In this document: positions 1-8,416 of the stretch, in pieces
Layout: every line of letters begins with the position of its first letter
Numbering within the stretch: position 1 is the stretch's first letter
Program-made: the position numbers and the translations under genes
Origin: Pedobacter miscanthi
Lineage (GTDB): Bacteria; Bacteroidota; Bacteroidia; Sphingobacteriales; Sphingobacteriaceae
DNA length: 64,000 nt
NCBI RefSeq assembly: GCF_003315595.1
Contig: NZ_QNQU01000001.1
Span: forward strand, 1 to 64,000
Direction: 5' to 3'
Notes under the pieces: generated by a model
What the model was told of the DNA's origin: nothing
What the model saw: the letters and a program-made list of their open reading frames with translations, nothing else
The model's database searches: none

Positions 1-840
1 TTTTTTTTTTACGGATGCCCTTAAAAATGTCAACCTAAACCCGTAGATGGGCTGCATATTTTATTAATAATGATCAGTCCTTTTCGTTCCAAACTTTACG
101 CGAATTCAGCTGCCGGAATTTTTGCTAAGTCATTCCTTTCCCTCTGAATGCAGAGCGAATTGGCTACAAATTTACTTCTTCCCCAAGACGCTCCATGGTT
201 TCCCATTCGGGATCCTCATCCCCTGCTTTCCTTTAGATCACCATTCCGTAATCCTTCGGATGAAACTGGAAAAATCTCTCGAAAAGATGCCTGAAGAGCT
301 TAAAATCCATTCTGATGGATGCAAGATCACACCAAGTATCGATTTTACCTATGGGGCTTTATTTTGACCAATACTTAGAAATTTTACTGGAACTGCTGTG
401 TGAAGAAATCCTGGTCCGATGCTCAAAATGCACAATTTGGAGTGAAACAGGGCGTCAGCATGGGGATTTTGGCAATAGTAGACAGCGGATTCCGTTCCAA
501 ACTGTGCACCCGGGGGTTTACCCAATCTTGAGAAGGGCAAGCTAAGAAAAGGCCCAAATATTCTCATTCCTGCTAAACCAGGGAAATCCAGACTCAAAGT
601 GTTTTTGTCCTCCAATCTCTAAAAATACAGCCGAGCGGAACACCAGGGCCACGTTTTGGAGTATAGCAGCCACTCTAGCGCCATATTCAGCGACAAAAAA
701 CAAATTCTAAGAATCTGATTGGGAAGACTGGAAAAAAAAATCAATTTTAAGATCCGCTGAGCTCCTTTAAAAACACTTTATAATAGCAAACGATCATTGA
801 ATCCCGCCAGCATTAAAAACAGCTTAAAATTGCTTAAAAT
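1..840. other. Gene-poor segment with decayed coding traces
   Basis: I see no intact gene here. Short open frames exist on both strands, but none has a recognisable domain or a convincing start. On the minus strand around 150-310, interrupted protein-like text can be read (for example FHPKDYGMVI, then a stop, then DEDPEWETMERLG). A related phrase (K-x-G-x-x-DPE-x-ET) recurs on the minus strand near 6705-6765, so both may be remnants of the same lost gene. The segment ends in an IS21-like end array next to the TlpA-like gene. Confidence 0.4.
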
Positions 841-916
841 GAGTCGAATAGCCAATTTTGAGCGAAATCAGTGACCATTTTAAACCGAAAAAAAGTGGCC
901 ACTTTTGGAATAATCC
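841..916. repeat. IS21-like terminal repeat array, remnant
   Basis: Three imperfect units of about 20-23 bp follow each other, starting near 851 (gccaattttg), 871 (gtgaccattt) and 894 (agtggccact), each followed by an A/C-rich 'accgaaa'-like part. Such multiple short terminal repeats built on 'GTGgCCAcTTTt' are typical of IS21-family ends. No istA or istB gene is present nearby, so this is an isolated end. It lies 12 bp from the stop of the TlpA-like gene. Similar arrays occur near 30127-30200 and 34841-34940. Confidence 0.45.
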
Positions 917-928
917 CCAAATTGACTT

Positions 929-2395
929 TTACATAATCAAGTGTTCATTGATTTCTTCTGTTAGAGCAGGGTCGTCAGGCAATGGGGCGTCACTACTAAT
1001 TATCAATGATTTTTTTAACAAAATATATCGGGGAAGAGAATAAATTCCGAATTTTTTCGCAAAGTCACCTTTAAATCCACCTGGCGTATATAATTGCATC
1101 CCACCAGGAGATAATTTCTTTAATGCCTTAATCCAGTTCATCTCGGATTCGTCCAAAGAAAGCCCTATAAAAACTACTTTATTACCCTTGAACTTCTCTT
1201 TTAATCCCTCGAGATATGGAAGCTGTGCAATACATGGGGCACACCAACTTGCCCAGCAATCAAGTATGATCAGACTATCCTGAAATCTAGCCAAATTTAT
1301 TTTCTTACCAGCTGCATCCATAAGATCAACTTCAGGAACAGACACCCCGCTAAGTATAATAGATTTAGAAAAATTTTTCAGAGCACCACCACGCTCCTTT
1401 AATAAAAAATTAGTTTCTTCAGGTAGTGAGGCCGTTTTCACAAACTGTGAAATCATACGGTATAAGCTGTCCCTTCCGGGCCTAAAATCTTTCGGGCTTT
1501 CAATAAGGTCAGACAACAGAGATGCTTTGCTATAGTCCTTAAGCGGTTGTTTAAAACTTGTATCCACTTTATTTAAAGCACTGAGATAATATCCCTTATC
1601 CTTATATAAATTTTTATCATTTTCCGCATCAACGTCGACCAGAAAGCCGAGATAAGTATAATTGTAAAAGTTTGTGACCGCGGGGATTTGGAGCTGCTTC
1701 CTGACTGGCATTTCAAATATAGATGACGGAATCATTGTGTTTATAAATTGTTGTCTTTCATCTCCTGTCAATCCATTCTTTTTCACCAGAGTCAAAATTG
1801 CCGAGGCCCCAGTATATTCGTCAGTAATACTATCAACAGATAAAATCGATTCCATTTGGGAGCTTTTACCAGTTATCTTCGAGAGTCTTTTTCTTAAATA
1901 CTGCCTTTTATAACTATAATATACTTTGATTTTCTTTACTAGATCTGATAAAGGTTCTTGATTACTTGTCGACCACTGCATGTTCTTAAAAGAAGTATCA
2001 TTAGACAAACCAAGAAATGCATTGTTAATTTCTCCTATATTCCCCATAAATTTCAAGCTGTTGTTAAAATCAACCTGAGAACTACCGTTGGCACTAAATT
2101 CAAAACCGTACCCTGGTGAAATATAAGCTTGAAAATGAAGTGTGGAGCTACTAAATTTCAAAAGGGTTGGATATGAAACATCCAGATTCCCGCTAATATT
2201 ACCTGATTTTGAAATTTTAAGATTTATTTTTTCTCTGATAAGGAATTCTCTCTGGTATTCTACAGAAAGTACCCCCTCTTTGCAATTGTAGATTACTCCT
2301 GCTACATGTGTCGGAATGCAGTCGCCTTTGACTGAAGCAAAAACGAAATAGAGCGATATCAAAACAGATTTAAAAATTAGCGTTTTATTGGACAT
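929..2395 (-). CDS. Exported TlpA-like thiol-disulfide oxidoreductase
   Basis: The 488-aa product starts with a signal peptide (hydrophobic stretch from about residue 8 to 23) and ends in a thioredoxin-fold domain. The redox motif WASWCAPC lies at about residues 380-390, and a cis-Pro segment (SLPRYILL) follows near the C-terminus. The N-terminal 300 residues are mostly beta and helical and resemble the variable front half of Bacteroidota TlpA/AlkC-type proteins. The expected role is reduction or isomerisation of disulfides in periplasmic proteins, perhaps a cytochrome c or stress-linked function. It is transcribed alone towards an IS21-like end. Family assignment is secure; the substrate is unknown. 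Confidence 0.88.
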   Translation of the reverse strand: MSNKTLIFKSVLISLYFVFASVKGDCIPTHVAGVIYNCKEGVLSVEYQREFLIREKINLKISKSGNISGNLDVSYPTLLKFSSSTLHFQAYISPGYGFEFSANGSSQVDFNNSLKFMGNIGEINNAFLGLSNDTSFKNMQWSTSNQEPLSDLVKKIKVYYSYKRQYLRKRLSKITGKSSQMESILSVDSITDEYTGASAILTLVKKNGLTGDERQQFINTMIPSSIFEMPVRKQLQIPAVTNFYNYTYLGFLVDVDAENDKNLYKDKGYYLSALNKVDTSFKQPLKDYSKASLLSDLIESPKDFRPGRDSLYRMISQFVKTASLPEETNFLLKERGGALKNFSKSIILSGVSVPEVDLMDAAGKKINLARFQDSLIILDCWASWCAPCIAQLPYLEGLKEKFKGNKVVFIGLSLDESEMNWIKALKKLSPGGMQLYTPGGFKGDFAKKFGIYSLPRYILLKKSLIISSDAPLPDDPALTEEINEHLIM

Positions 2396-2489
2396 GATAC
2401 AGGCATTGATGTAACGATAAATATAGTTTGAATTTGTTTAAAAATAAAAAATATACGACACTACTTTTTATTTCGACTAGCTCAGCATT

Positions 2490-2650
2490 TCTACATAATC
2501 TTGTTTCAAGATTTACAGTAAAAGCTATTAAACTATCTTTCAATGGCGGTGGTGGTTCTCTCCTGGCACTTTTTTCGCCCGGCTGAATCTGTTGAAATTC
2601 AGGAAAGTTGAATAGAGAAGGAAGATTAAAAACCCTTCTTCTGTTACCAT
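2490..2650 (-). pseudogene. 5' fragment paralogous to the 4250-4777 gene
   Basis: This stretch matches the start of the secreted-protein gene at 4250-4777: both read a hydrophobic signal segment, then FN-x-FS, a Lys/Ala-rich part and a run of prolines followed by K-x-SLIAF. Here the frame breaks between the signal part (ending RAKKVPGE) and the proline run (PPPPLKDSLIAF), and nothing matching the rest of the 175-aa protein follows. I read it as the remnant of a second copy. It abuts the 3' end of the 94-aa ORF, which suggests a rearrangement joint near 2644. Confidence 0.55.
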
Positions 2651-2928
2651 TGGCCTCCGACAGCGTGAAACCGGATTGTAAATGAATTATCGGTTTGTAC
2701 CAGCTCCTTGGAAAGTGCCGGATTATTCAGGCCTTTTAGTAAGCCATTATAATAAACCAATTCTTTGAAGGACTGAATCCATTCCTTTTCAGTTTCATTC
2801 CCCTGTCCAAAGGACTGGACAGAAATAAGCACAAACAAAATTACAAATATGACCGTTCTTGCAGAGGTCAAGGGAATTTTCACAGGCCGCCATCCACAGT
2901 AAGAACCAGATAAATCTATCACGGACAT
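2644..2928 (-). CDS. Small exported protein, possibly truncated
   Basis: The 94-aa ORF has a hydrophobic segment at about residues 24-42 followed by SFGQ, which looks like a signal peptide with cleavage after the Q/G region. An internal start would give a more normal leader. The mature part (about 50 residues) has no motif I recognise. The ATG lies 2 bp beyond the stop of the upstream lipoprotein gene, so the two are probably cotranscribed. The 3' end meets a fragment of another gene, so the ORF may have lost its original C-terminus. Confidence 0.45.
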   Translation of the reverse strand: MSVIDLSGSYCGWRPVKIPLTSARTVIFVILFVLISVQSFGQGNETEKEWIQSFKELVYYNGLLKGLNNPALSKELVQTDNSFTIRFHAVGGQW

Positions 2929-2930
2929 GT

Positions 2931-3383
2931 TTAATGCGTTTTATTGATTGTGTTTAAAATTGCCCAGTTATTATCCTTACGCACTAATTCGAAATCGTAG
3001 ATTAAAACATTTTGATATTTGTATAAACCAATACTAACCTTCGCCGAATCATTTCTAATAGCGAATTTCCCAAAATCGATTTTAGTTCTCTTATCATAGA
3101 ATGAAGAAGGACTAAGATCGATTAAATCTTCGTTTTTTTTACCGGGCTCGATATACATAACATTAAAACTACCTGTCTTTATTGGCCAGTTGCAGTTGAC
3201 AGATCTGGTTTTAAAAATGTAAATTGTATCTTTCATCGGGATCAGGTCTTTGGTGACGTTCCTATCGCTAAGTATCTTGTTCACGATCTGAACCGTATCG
3301 ATTGCTGAAGAGCTTGATTTAGTGCGGCTCTGACACGCCATTAGGCATGCAAGGACGGGTAAAAGGAAAAATTTTTTCTTCAT
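2931..3383 (-). CDS. Putative lipoprotein, unknown function
   Basis: The 150-aa product starts MKKKFFLLPVLACLMAC. The LMAC box at residues 14-17 is a good lipobox, so Cys17 is probably lipidated and the protein held in the envelope. The rest is a small alpha/beta domain with no motif I can name. It sits in a row of small secreted genes next to a broken toxin-like metallopeptidase. An immunity-protein role is therefore possible, but this is only a guess from context. Confidence 0.6.
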   Translation of the reverse strand: MKKKFFLLPVLACLMACQSRTKSSSSAIDTVQIVNKILSDRNVTKDLIPMKDTIYIFKTRSVNCNWPIKTGSFNVMYIEPGKKNEDLIDLSPSSFYDKRTKIDFGKFAIRNDSAKVSIGLYKYQNVLIYDFELVRKDNNWAILNTINKTH

Positions 3384-3441
3384 TTTTTATTGTCTCGATT
3401 TTACTTTATAATATCTCAACCATTCTGGCGCGTGGCAGGCT

Positions 3442-4082
3442 CTAACCTACCCGATCCCGGTGCGGCAATAATATCTTCAAATACCAGCCAGCTTCATAAG
3501 ATCCCTTACCGGTAACCGGTCCGGCCATTCTTTTTGATAAATTATTTGCGTCCCTGCCAAAGTGCACAAACTCATGTAATGTGGTTAGGCTTAAGATCAA
3601 ACCCAATGCCTGATATTTAACCGTGTCGTAGCCCTGTCCAGGTCATCAACATATCCATTACCAATTTTCAGAATCTTGTTGACATTATCAAATTGCCCCA
3701 CAACATCATTTCCTGCTGCGTCTTTCAAGTTGTTAACGACGATTACTTTCGGGCCCTTACCAGGCTGCATCAAGTCTTTGATCTTTTTCTCCGTAAGCCC
3801 GTTAGTTAGACTTAACGCTTTCAGGATATTAGGGTAGCTGGTGAGAAAATTAGGAAGATCGTTAACCAATGCCCTAAATTTAGGGTAATTATTCAACGCG
3901 GATAGATCGAGGTTTGGCAGTACAATATTCGCATTATTGGCATCTTTTAGTTCACTGAAAACAACTTCTGGATTTTCCTTCAAATAAGCAATTGACCAAT
4001 TGAGGAAATCAATATCATTTTGTGTGGGCGTTTGAATATTATCCATATAGGCAACCAGCTCATCAGCAATTGCTCTATTCAC
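3442..4082 (-). pseudogene. Frameshifted toxin-type metallopeptidase C-terminal domain
   Basis: The first frame (GTG at 4082, 161 aa) contains DFLNWSIAYLKENP and ends at 3597. It lines up with a second frame that continues through LILSLTTLHEFVHFGRDANN (HEFVH at 3562-3576) to about GSYEAGWYLKI and stops at 3442. HExxH is the zinc-peptidase signature. The layout (an NW-x-x-x-YL-x-ENP segment, then a short strand and LHEFVH) is what I know from C-terminal metallopeptidase toxin domains of large Bacteroidota polymorphic toxins. The long secreted carrier part is absent, and a shift near 3615-3640 breaks the frame, so this looks like a dead or displaced toxin tip. Confidence 0.6.
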
Positions 4083-4249
4083 ATTAACAAATTCGATAAT
4101 CTCACCTAAAATGATCCAAAAAAAAGGGACACAATTTATCCCCCCTCCTCAAGTGTAATTGACTAGTCAAGATCTGATTCCCTCAATACCTTTTAGCCTT
4201 AAGAACAAAAACGGCATAAAAAACTAAAGCCCTATGCTTAACTACCAGG

Positions 4250-4777
4250 CTATGGAGCTTCGATAGGATGTTCCTCTGACTTAACCCGCCTGTAAACAGT
4301 TCCATCATTCACGTCTTTCAAGCGACTAACCAAATTGTTTTTATTATAAATAATTTTCAGGGCTATTACCTTGCGGTCCCTTTCTTTAAATATGATCACA
4401 TCATTTAAAATTTCCACATCATAGTAATCAACCTTAGTGATCAGTTTTGGAATTTCCCGTTCCGGAATTCCAAGGCCCGTTCCAAATTTTTTAAAGGTAA
4501 CTGCCTGTTGACTATAGTAACCGTTAACCTCCGTTTTTTCATAAGTAAGCTTTATCACTTTTTTAAAAACGGTACCCGCTTTAAGCGTGGTATCTGCATT
4601 AATTTCCCACTCGAATAAAATGGGGAAGGCGTATGGCTGAAGTGTAAATGGTTTTTCCGAAAATGCTATCAAACTTTCCTTAGGTGGCGGCGGTGGTTCA
4701 GCCCTAGCTTTTTTCTTTTGGCTGAAACTGTTGAAATGCAGGAATATTAAAGATATAAACAAGAATAAAAATTTCAT
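4250..4777 (-). CDS. Secreted protein with poly-proline stretch, unknown
   Basis: The 175-aa product has a clear signal peptide (MKFLFLFISLIFLHFNSFSQ). A Lys/Ala patch and the run PPPPPKESLIAF follow, then a beta-rich domain of about 120 residues. No catalytic motif is visible. The N-terminal part is duplicated as a decayed fragment at 2490-2650, which shows local gene duplication. It lies upstream of a toxin-like metallopeptidase remnant on the same strand. Function is unknown; an envelope or immunity-like role would be inference only. Confidence 0.6.
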   Translation of the reverse strand: MKFLFLFISLIFLHFNSFSQKKKARAEPPPPPKESLIAFSEKPFTLQPYAFPILFEWEINADTTLKAGTVFKKVIKLTYEKTEVNGYYSQQAVTFKKFGTGLGIPEREIPKLITKVDYYDVEILNDVIIFKERDRKVIALKIIYNKNNLVSRLKDVNDGTVYRRVKSEEHPIEAP

Positions 4778-5242
4778 AGGCTGATTTTACGCTAAAGAAT
4801 ATGTTATCGTAAATGTCGGTGATTTTGGATAAATTTTCGGTCTCAAAAACAGATTTATTATCTCAAGCTTAGCTATCCCGCTTTTAGTTCCTTCAGCATT
4901 AGGATTAGCTTCATAAGGTGCTTATTGATCCTTGATAACTTCCGGCACATCTATCAATTCTAACTAAGCATCCTAAAACTTCCAATTCCCTGTCAGCGAC
5001 AGCAGCGGCACCGTTCCAGGGCAAAAGATACAGCGTATCGCAAGCCCTTTTCGGGAACAGCAAAAAAATAAAAGCATAACCACCTAATCATACCCGGCAT
5101 AAACGACCTACCCCTCCAGCACCTCCACCGCGGCAAACCCCATAATACTTGAAAACCTCACCCTATGCACAAAATTCCGCATCGCATCCCAGCAATCAAT
5201 ATGCCTGAAAACCAGACTGCTTAGAATATCCTCCACAAACAA
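4778..5242. other. Intergenic region with a short coding remnant
   Basis: No intact gene is seen. On the minus strand, in the same frame as the serine hydrolase at 5243 and directly after its TAA, 44 codons stay open (5108-5242) and read protein-like text such as RHIDCWDAMRNFVHRVRF, ending at a TAG. This may be the tail of another gene left behind by a rearrangement or a former C-terminal extension. The part between 4778 and 5107 shows nothing I can interpret. Confidence 0.35.
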
Positions 5243-6628
5243 TTATTCTTTGATAAGCGAAGTAATCATTCCTGCTGCATTTTTATTATCCGGGTTTAAC
5301 TTTACGGCCTGCCTGTAATTGGCCAACGCATTTGCTTTGTCATGTAGTTTTACGTAACACTCAGCAATAAGTTCATAACCATAGGATATATCCCTTGGAG
5401 GATAATCCAACTTTACCGCTTCACCGTATATTTTGAGCGCCTCCATAAATTTATTTCTTCTCTGAAGGTACTTTCCTGTGCTTATCAAGTCGCCAACTTC
5501 GAAACTAAAGTCATAAACCTCTCTGTCATTCGTCTTTAGTTTTTGATAAAGCTTCATCCCATCATCGAAATTATCTAACATCCTGTCCCTGATGGAAAGA
5601 TAGAGTGACTTCTTGGGAACTGTATATGGTCTATTCAGTAAAATATTTACGATGGCCGTCTTCAACGGCCAGACTTTCATCTGCTGGTGATTGGTCATCA
5701 TCACAATGACCACCTCCTCGCCCGTATGCTGATAAAAAGCAGCTTCATAATTGCTATTTGAACCTTGATGCTGATGGAAGAGTAATTTATCGGCATCGAA
5801 TTCGGTGGTGCCGAGGCTGCTTTCTCCGCCCGGGAAGTTTTTGCCAAGTTCCCTTAAGGAGTTGGAGGTAATTAATCTATTCTCGGTTAACCCCATAATC
5901 CATTTATAAAGGTCATGCGCCGGAAGCCTTACCCAGCCTTTCGTAGCCTGCTCATATCGCACATTTTTGCCTATGCCATCATATGCCCTGGCCATGCTTC
6001 GGCTTTCAACTGGCAGATCCACTGATGAATTATTCATCCCAAGCGGGGTAAGCAGGTACTGACTAACAAATGTCGAATAGCTTAGGCCGCTAACCTTTTC
6101 AATAATGCTGCGCTGAAGGGAAACATTGATATGGTTATAGATATATGTCGAACCAGGCTCGGCCACTAGCCTTTTCAGCGTATCCAGACTCTTTAAAATC
6201 AGCGTATCATTACCATCTGACTGTGGGCCAAGTATAGGAATCCCGCTTGTATAGTTGAGGAGATGGCGGATTTTCACTTGATTGGCCCATTGTGGAAATG
6301 AAGGGTAATATTTGGCCAACGAATCCTCTAGCGAAAGCTTTCCTTTTTCTTTTAGCACCATAATACCAACTGCGTTAAACTCTTTACTAATAGATCCAAT
6401 ATCAAATTTCATTGCACTCGTAAGCGGCAGTTTCTTCTCAATATCTGCAAACCCGAAAGATCGTTCGTAAATTTTAATTCCATGATGATAAATCAATATG
6501 TTGCCATTGAAGATACCGCGATGATGTGCGGCTTCCATAAGGGTATCAATTTGAGAGATCGGGGATTGCTGTGCAAGGGCAAGATAGGGCAACAAGAAAT
6601 AACCAAGGTATATGATAATACTCTTCAT
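5243..6628 (-). CDS. Exported serine hydrolase (beta-lactamase family) with TPR tail
   Basis: The 461-aa product has a signal peptide (to about residue 20), then a penicillin-binding-protein/class-C beta-lactamase fold. The SxxK motif is SISK at residues 79-82 with FDIGS before it, as in this family, and Y-x-N is YNH near residue 165. The last 120 residues form TPR-like helices (KANALANYRQAVKLNPDN). The protein probably acts in the periplasm as an esterase or D-amino-peptidase. The substrate cannot be told from sequence, and true beta-lactamase activity is not implied. It is a single gene running away from the SDR gene. Confidence 0.87.
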   Translation of the reverse strand: MKSIIIYLGYFLLPYLALAQQSPISQIDTLMEAAHHRGIFNGNILIYHHGIKIYERSFGFADIEKKLPLTSAMKFDIGSISKEFNAVGIMVLKEKGKLSLEDSLAKYYPSFPQWANQVKIRHLLNYTSGIPILGPQSDGNDTLILKSLDTLKRLVAEPGSTYIYNHINVSLQRSIIEKVSGLSYSTFVSQYLLTPLGMNNSSVDLPVESRSMARAYDGIGKNVRYEQATKGWVRLPAHDLYKWIMGLTENRLITSNSLRELGKNFPGGESSLGTTEFDADKLLFHQHQGSNSNYEAAFYQHTGEEVVIVMMTNHQQMKVWPLKTAIVNILLNRPYTVPKKSLYLSIRDRMLDNFDDGMKLYQKLKTNDREVYDFSFEVGDLISTGKYLQRRNKFMEALKIYGEAVKLDYPPRDISYGYELIAECYVKLHDKANALANYRQAVKLNPDNKNAAGMITSLIKE

Positions 6629-6872
6629 AAATGGGCGTTTTTCTATTAGACAACATAGGGCGACAAAAGTTGCACGATATTTTATTTAACACCGCGCGGT
6701 GCGGTTTCCTTTTCAGGATCCCCATTCCCCACTTTCCTTGAGATCAACATGGGCCGAGAAACTAGTCCAAGCGTACTTACTACTACCCTAAACGGCATCC
6801 TGCGGCACTGGAAGGAAAAGATAAAAAAGCAAATCCTTTTATCGTTATGTCTGTTTTTAATTTATACCTAAT
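6629..6872. other. Divergent intergenic region with remnant text
   Basis: The region separates two divergent genes and should hold both promoters. The stretch 6705-6765 has a phrase on the minus strand (KVGNGDPEKET) resembling text at about 180-240 in the window, and the DNA 'ggatcc-cattcccc-ctttcctt-agatca' is recognisably shared. This suggests that both are remnants of the same element or gene. Confidence 0.3.
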
Positions 6873-7682
6873 ATGAAAGAGATGAATAGTGAAAAAAAGT
6901 TCGCACTGATTACCGGTGCTACAAGTGGGATAGGCCTTGAGCTTGCGAGGCTTTTTGCAAAGGACAGTTTTAACCTGGTTATTGTTGCCAGGGAGGAGCA
7001 GAAACTTGAAAATACTGCCATAGAATTGAAAACAGAGGGCATCGATGTGATAACCATCAGTACAGATCTGTTTCTTCCAGGCAATGCAGAAGAACTCTAT
7101 AGACAGGTAAAAGGACTTGGGCTGCAGATAGATGTGCTGGTAAATGATGCCGGTCAGGGAGTATATGGAAAATTTATTGATAATGAACTCGAAAGGGAAC
7201 TCGACATTATCCAGCTGAACATCATCTCTCTTGTTACCATCACCAAGCTGTTTATTAAGGATATGGTAAGCCGTGGATCTGGTAAAATACTCAACGTAGC
7301 ATCAGTTGCCAGTAAAGCACCAGGGCCATATCAGGCAATATACCATGGGACTAAGGCATTTGTCCATTCTTTTAATGAAGCAATCAGGAACGAACTAAAA
7401 GATACCGGAGTCACCGTCACCTCATTACTTCCCGGGGCAACAGATACCGATTTTTTTAATAAGGCTGGTATGCTGGACTCAAAAATTGTGAAGGAAGGAG
7501 AACTGGCTGACCCAGCAAAGGTAGCAAAGGACGGTTATGATGCGTTGATGGAAGGCAGGGATATGGTGGTTTCAGGCTTTAAAAATAAGATTCAGGTAGC
7601 TTTGGGAAATATTACTCCGGATAATATCCAGGCTTCACAAATGGAAAAAGTCCAGGAGCCGGCCGACAATAACAAAAAGTAA
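6873..7682 (+). CDS. Short-chain dehydrogenase/reductase
   Basis: The 269-aa protein is a classical SDR. It has the cofactor loop TGATSGIG at about residues 14-21, a VNDAGQG segment for the NAG motif near residue 90, the catalytic Ser in NVASVAS, and Y-x-x-x-K as YHGTK near residue 155. It is expected to be an NADP(H)-dependent oxidoreductase of the DltE/YqjQ-like group that reduces aldehydes or ketones in the cytoplasm. An ATG three codons downstream (6882) is an equally possible start. It is monocistronic and ends at a strong bidirectional terminator shared with the convergent small-peptide gene. Confidence 0.9.
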   Translation: MKEMNSEKKFALITGATSGIGLELARLFAKDSFNLVIVAREEQKLENTAIELKTEGIDVITISTDLFLPGNAEELYRQVKGLGLQIDVLVNDAGQGVYGKFIDNELERELDIIQLNIISLVTITKLFIKDMVSRGSGKILNVASVASKAPGPYQAIYHGTKAFVHSFNEAIRNELKDTGVTVTSLLPGATDTDFFNKAGMLDSKIVKEGELADPAKVAKDGYDALMEGRDMVVSGFKNKIQVALGNITPDNIQASQMEKVQEPADNNKK

Positions 7683-7749
7683 TTTTGATAAAAAGATCTT
7701 CATATCGCGCAGCATTGACTTATTTCGCGCAGTCCTTAATCAGAACAAA

Positions 7750-7786
7750 ATAAAGGGGAACATTCCAATTGGCTGTTCCCCTTTAT
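7750..7786. terminator. Bidirectional hairpin terminator
   Basis: AAAGGGGAACA at 7752-7762 pairs perfectly with TGTTCCCCTTT at 7774-7784 around an 11-nt loop, and flanking A/T pairs extend it. It lies between the convergent SDR gene and the double-glycine-leader peptide gene, so it can serve both strands. Confidence 0.85.
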
Positions 7787-7806
7787 AGATCAAGACTGAA
7801 TCAGTC

Positions 7807-8040
7807 TTATGATTTCAGGCTATCAAAGATGCCAGCCAGGCTGCCACCAATGTTATTGCCTAATGAGAACGAGGTGCTGCTGGATTCATCTCCGTCTTGT
7901 GATGAACTGGAGAATGATAACAGATTGCCGATATTGAGCGCACCGCCCAAACCACCAGAATTTGCGGAATCATTGTTGCCAAAAATTCCACCACCGTTAA
8001 TTTCTTTCATTTCGTTTAAATTCAATTCTTGCATTTTCAT
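7807..8040 (-). CDS. Small peptide with bacteriocin-type double-glycine leader
   Basis: The 77-aa product begins MKMQELNLNEMKEINGGG. The pattern of a short amphipathic leader (QELNLNEMKEI) ending in GG is the bacteriocin/ComC-type leader cut and exported by peptidase-containing ABC transporters (C39 family). The core of about 60 residues is rich in Ser, Gly and Asn, has no Cys and ends AGIFDSLKS. No C39 transporter or modification enzyme lies in this window, so export would have to come from elsewhere in the genome. A second small ORF lies 30 bp upstream on the same strand. The function (bacteriocin, signal or surface peptide) is not determinable here. Confidence 0.7.
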   Translation of the reverse strand: MKMQELNLNEMKEINGGGIFGNNDSANSGGLGGALNIGNLLSFSSSSQDGDESSSTSFSLGNNIGGSLAGIFDSLKS

Positions 8041-8070
8041 AAGTTCAAGTTTTAAATGTTGCCTACTCTG

Positions 8071-8229
8071 TTATAGATTTTCAGCTTCTTCTGTTCCGGT
8101 TTTTAACCACCGTCTGATGTATAAACGCAAACTTTCAGCCAATGGTTGTCCATAAACCCGGTAATCAAAGTAGTTATTTGAATAAGTTAAAGCAGGTGGT
8201 TGTGGCTTATTATAAACTTTACCGCTCAA
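8071..8229 (-). CDS. Small ORF upstream of the double-glycine peptide gene
   Basis: This 52-codon frame starts at a TTG (8227-8229) just after an in-frame TAA and ends at 8071, 30 bp before the start of the double-glycine peptide gene on the same strand. The text (YSNNYFDYRVYGQPLAESL, then LYIRRWLKTGTEEAENL) is protein-like with an amphipathic basic C-terminal helix. It has no ATG, so it could also be the tail of a lost gene. Its position suggests cotranscription with the peptide gene. Confidence 0.4.
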   Translation of the reverse strand: MSGKVYNKPQPPALTYSNNYFDYRVYGQPLAESLRLYIRRWLKTGTEEAENL

Positions 8230-8416
8230 TGGATGTTACAAGATCGCTTCGCAAATGGTAAGCCAGATTGACAAAGGATCTGAAGTTTTTCGAGCTATTT
8301 TATTATGCCATTGATGTCTTATACATCACAATAATTCATTCCAACTAAAAAAGCTAAACTATTCCTACCTATCCATGGTTCTATCGCTAGATTTTACATT
8401 ACACGCTAAAAATTTC

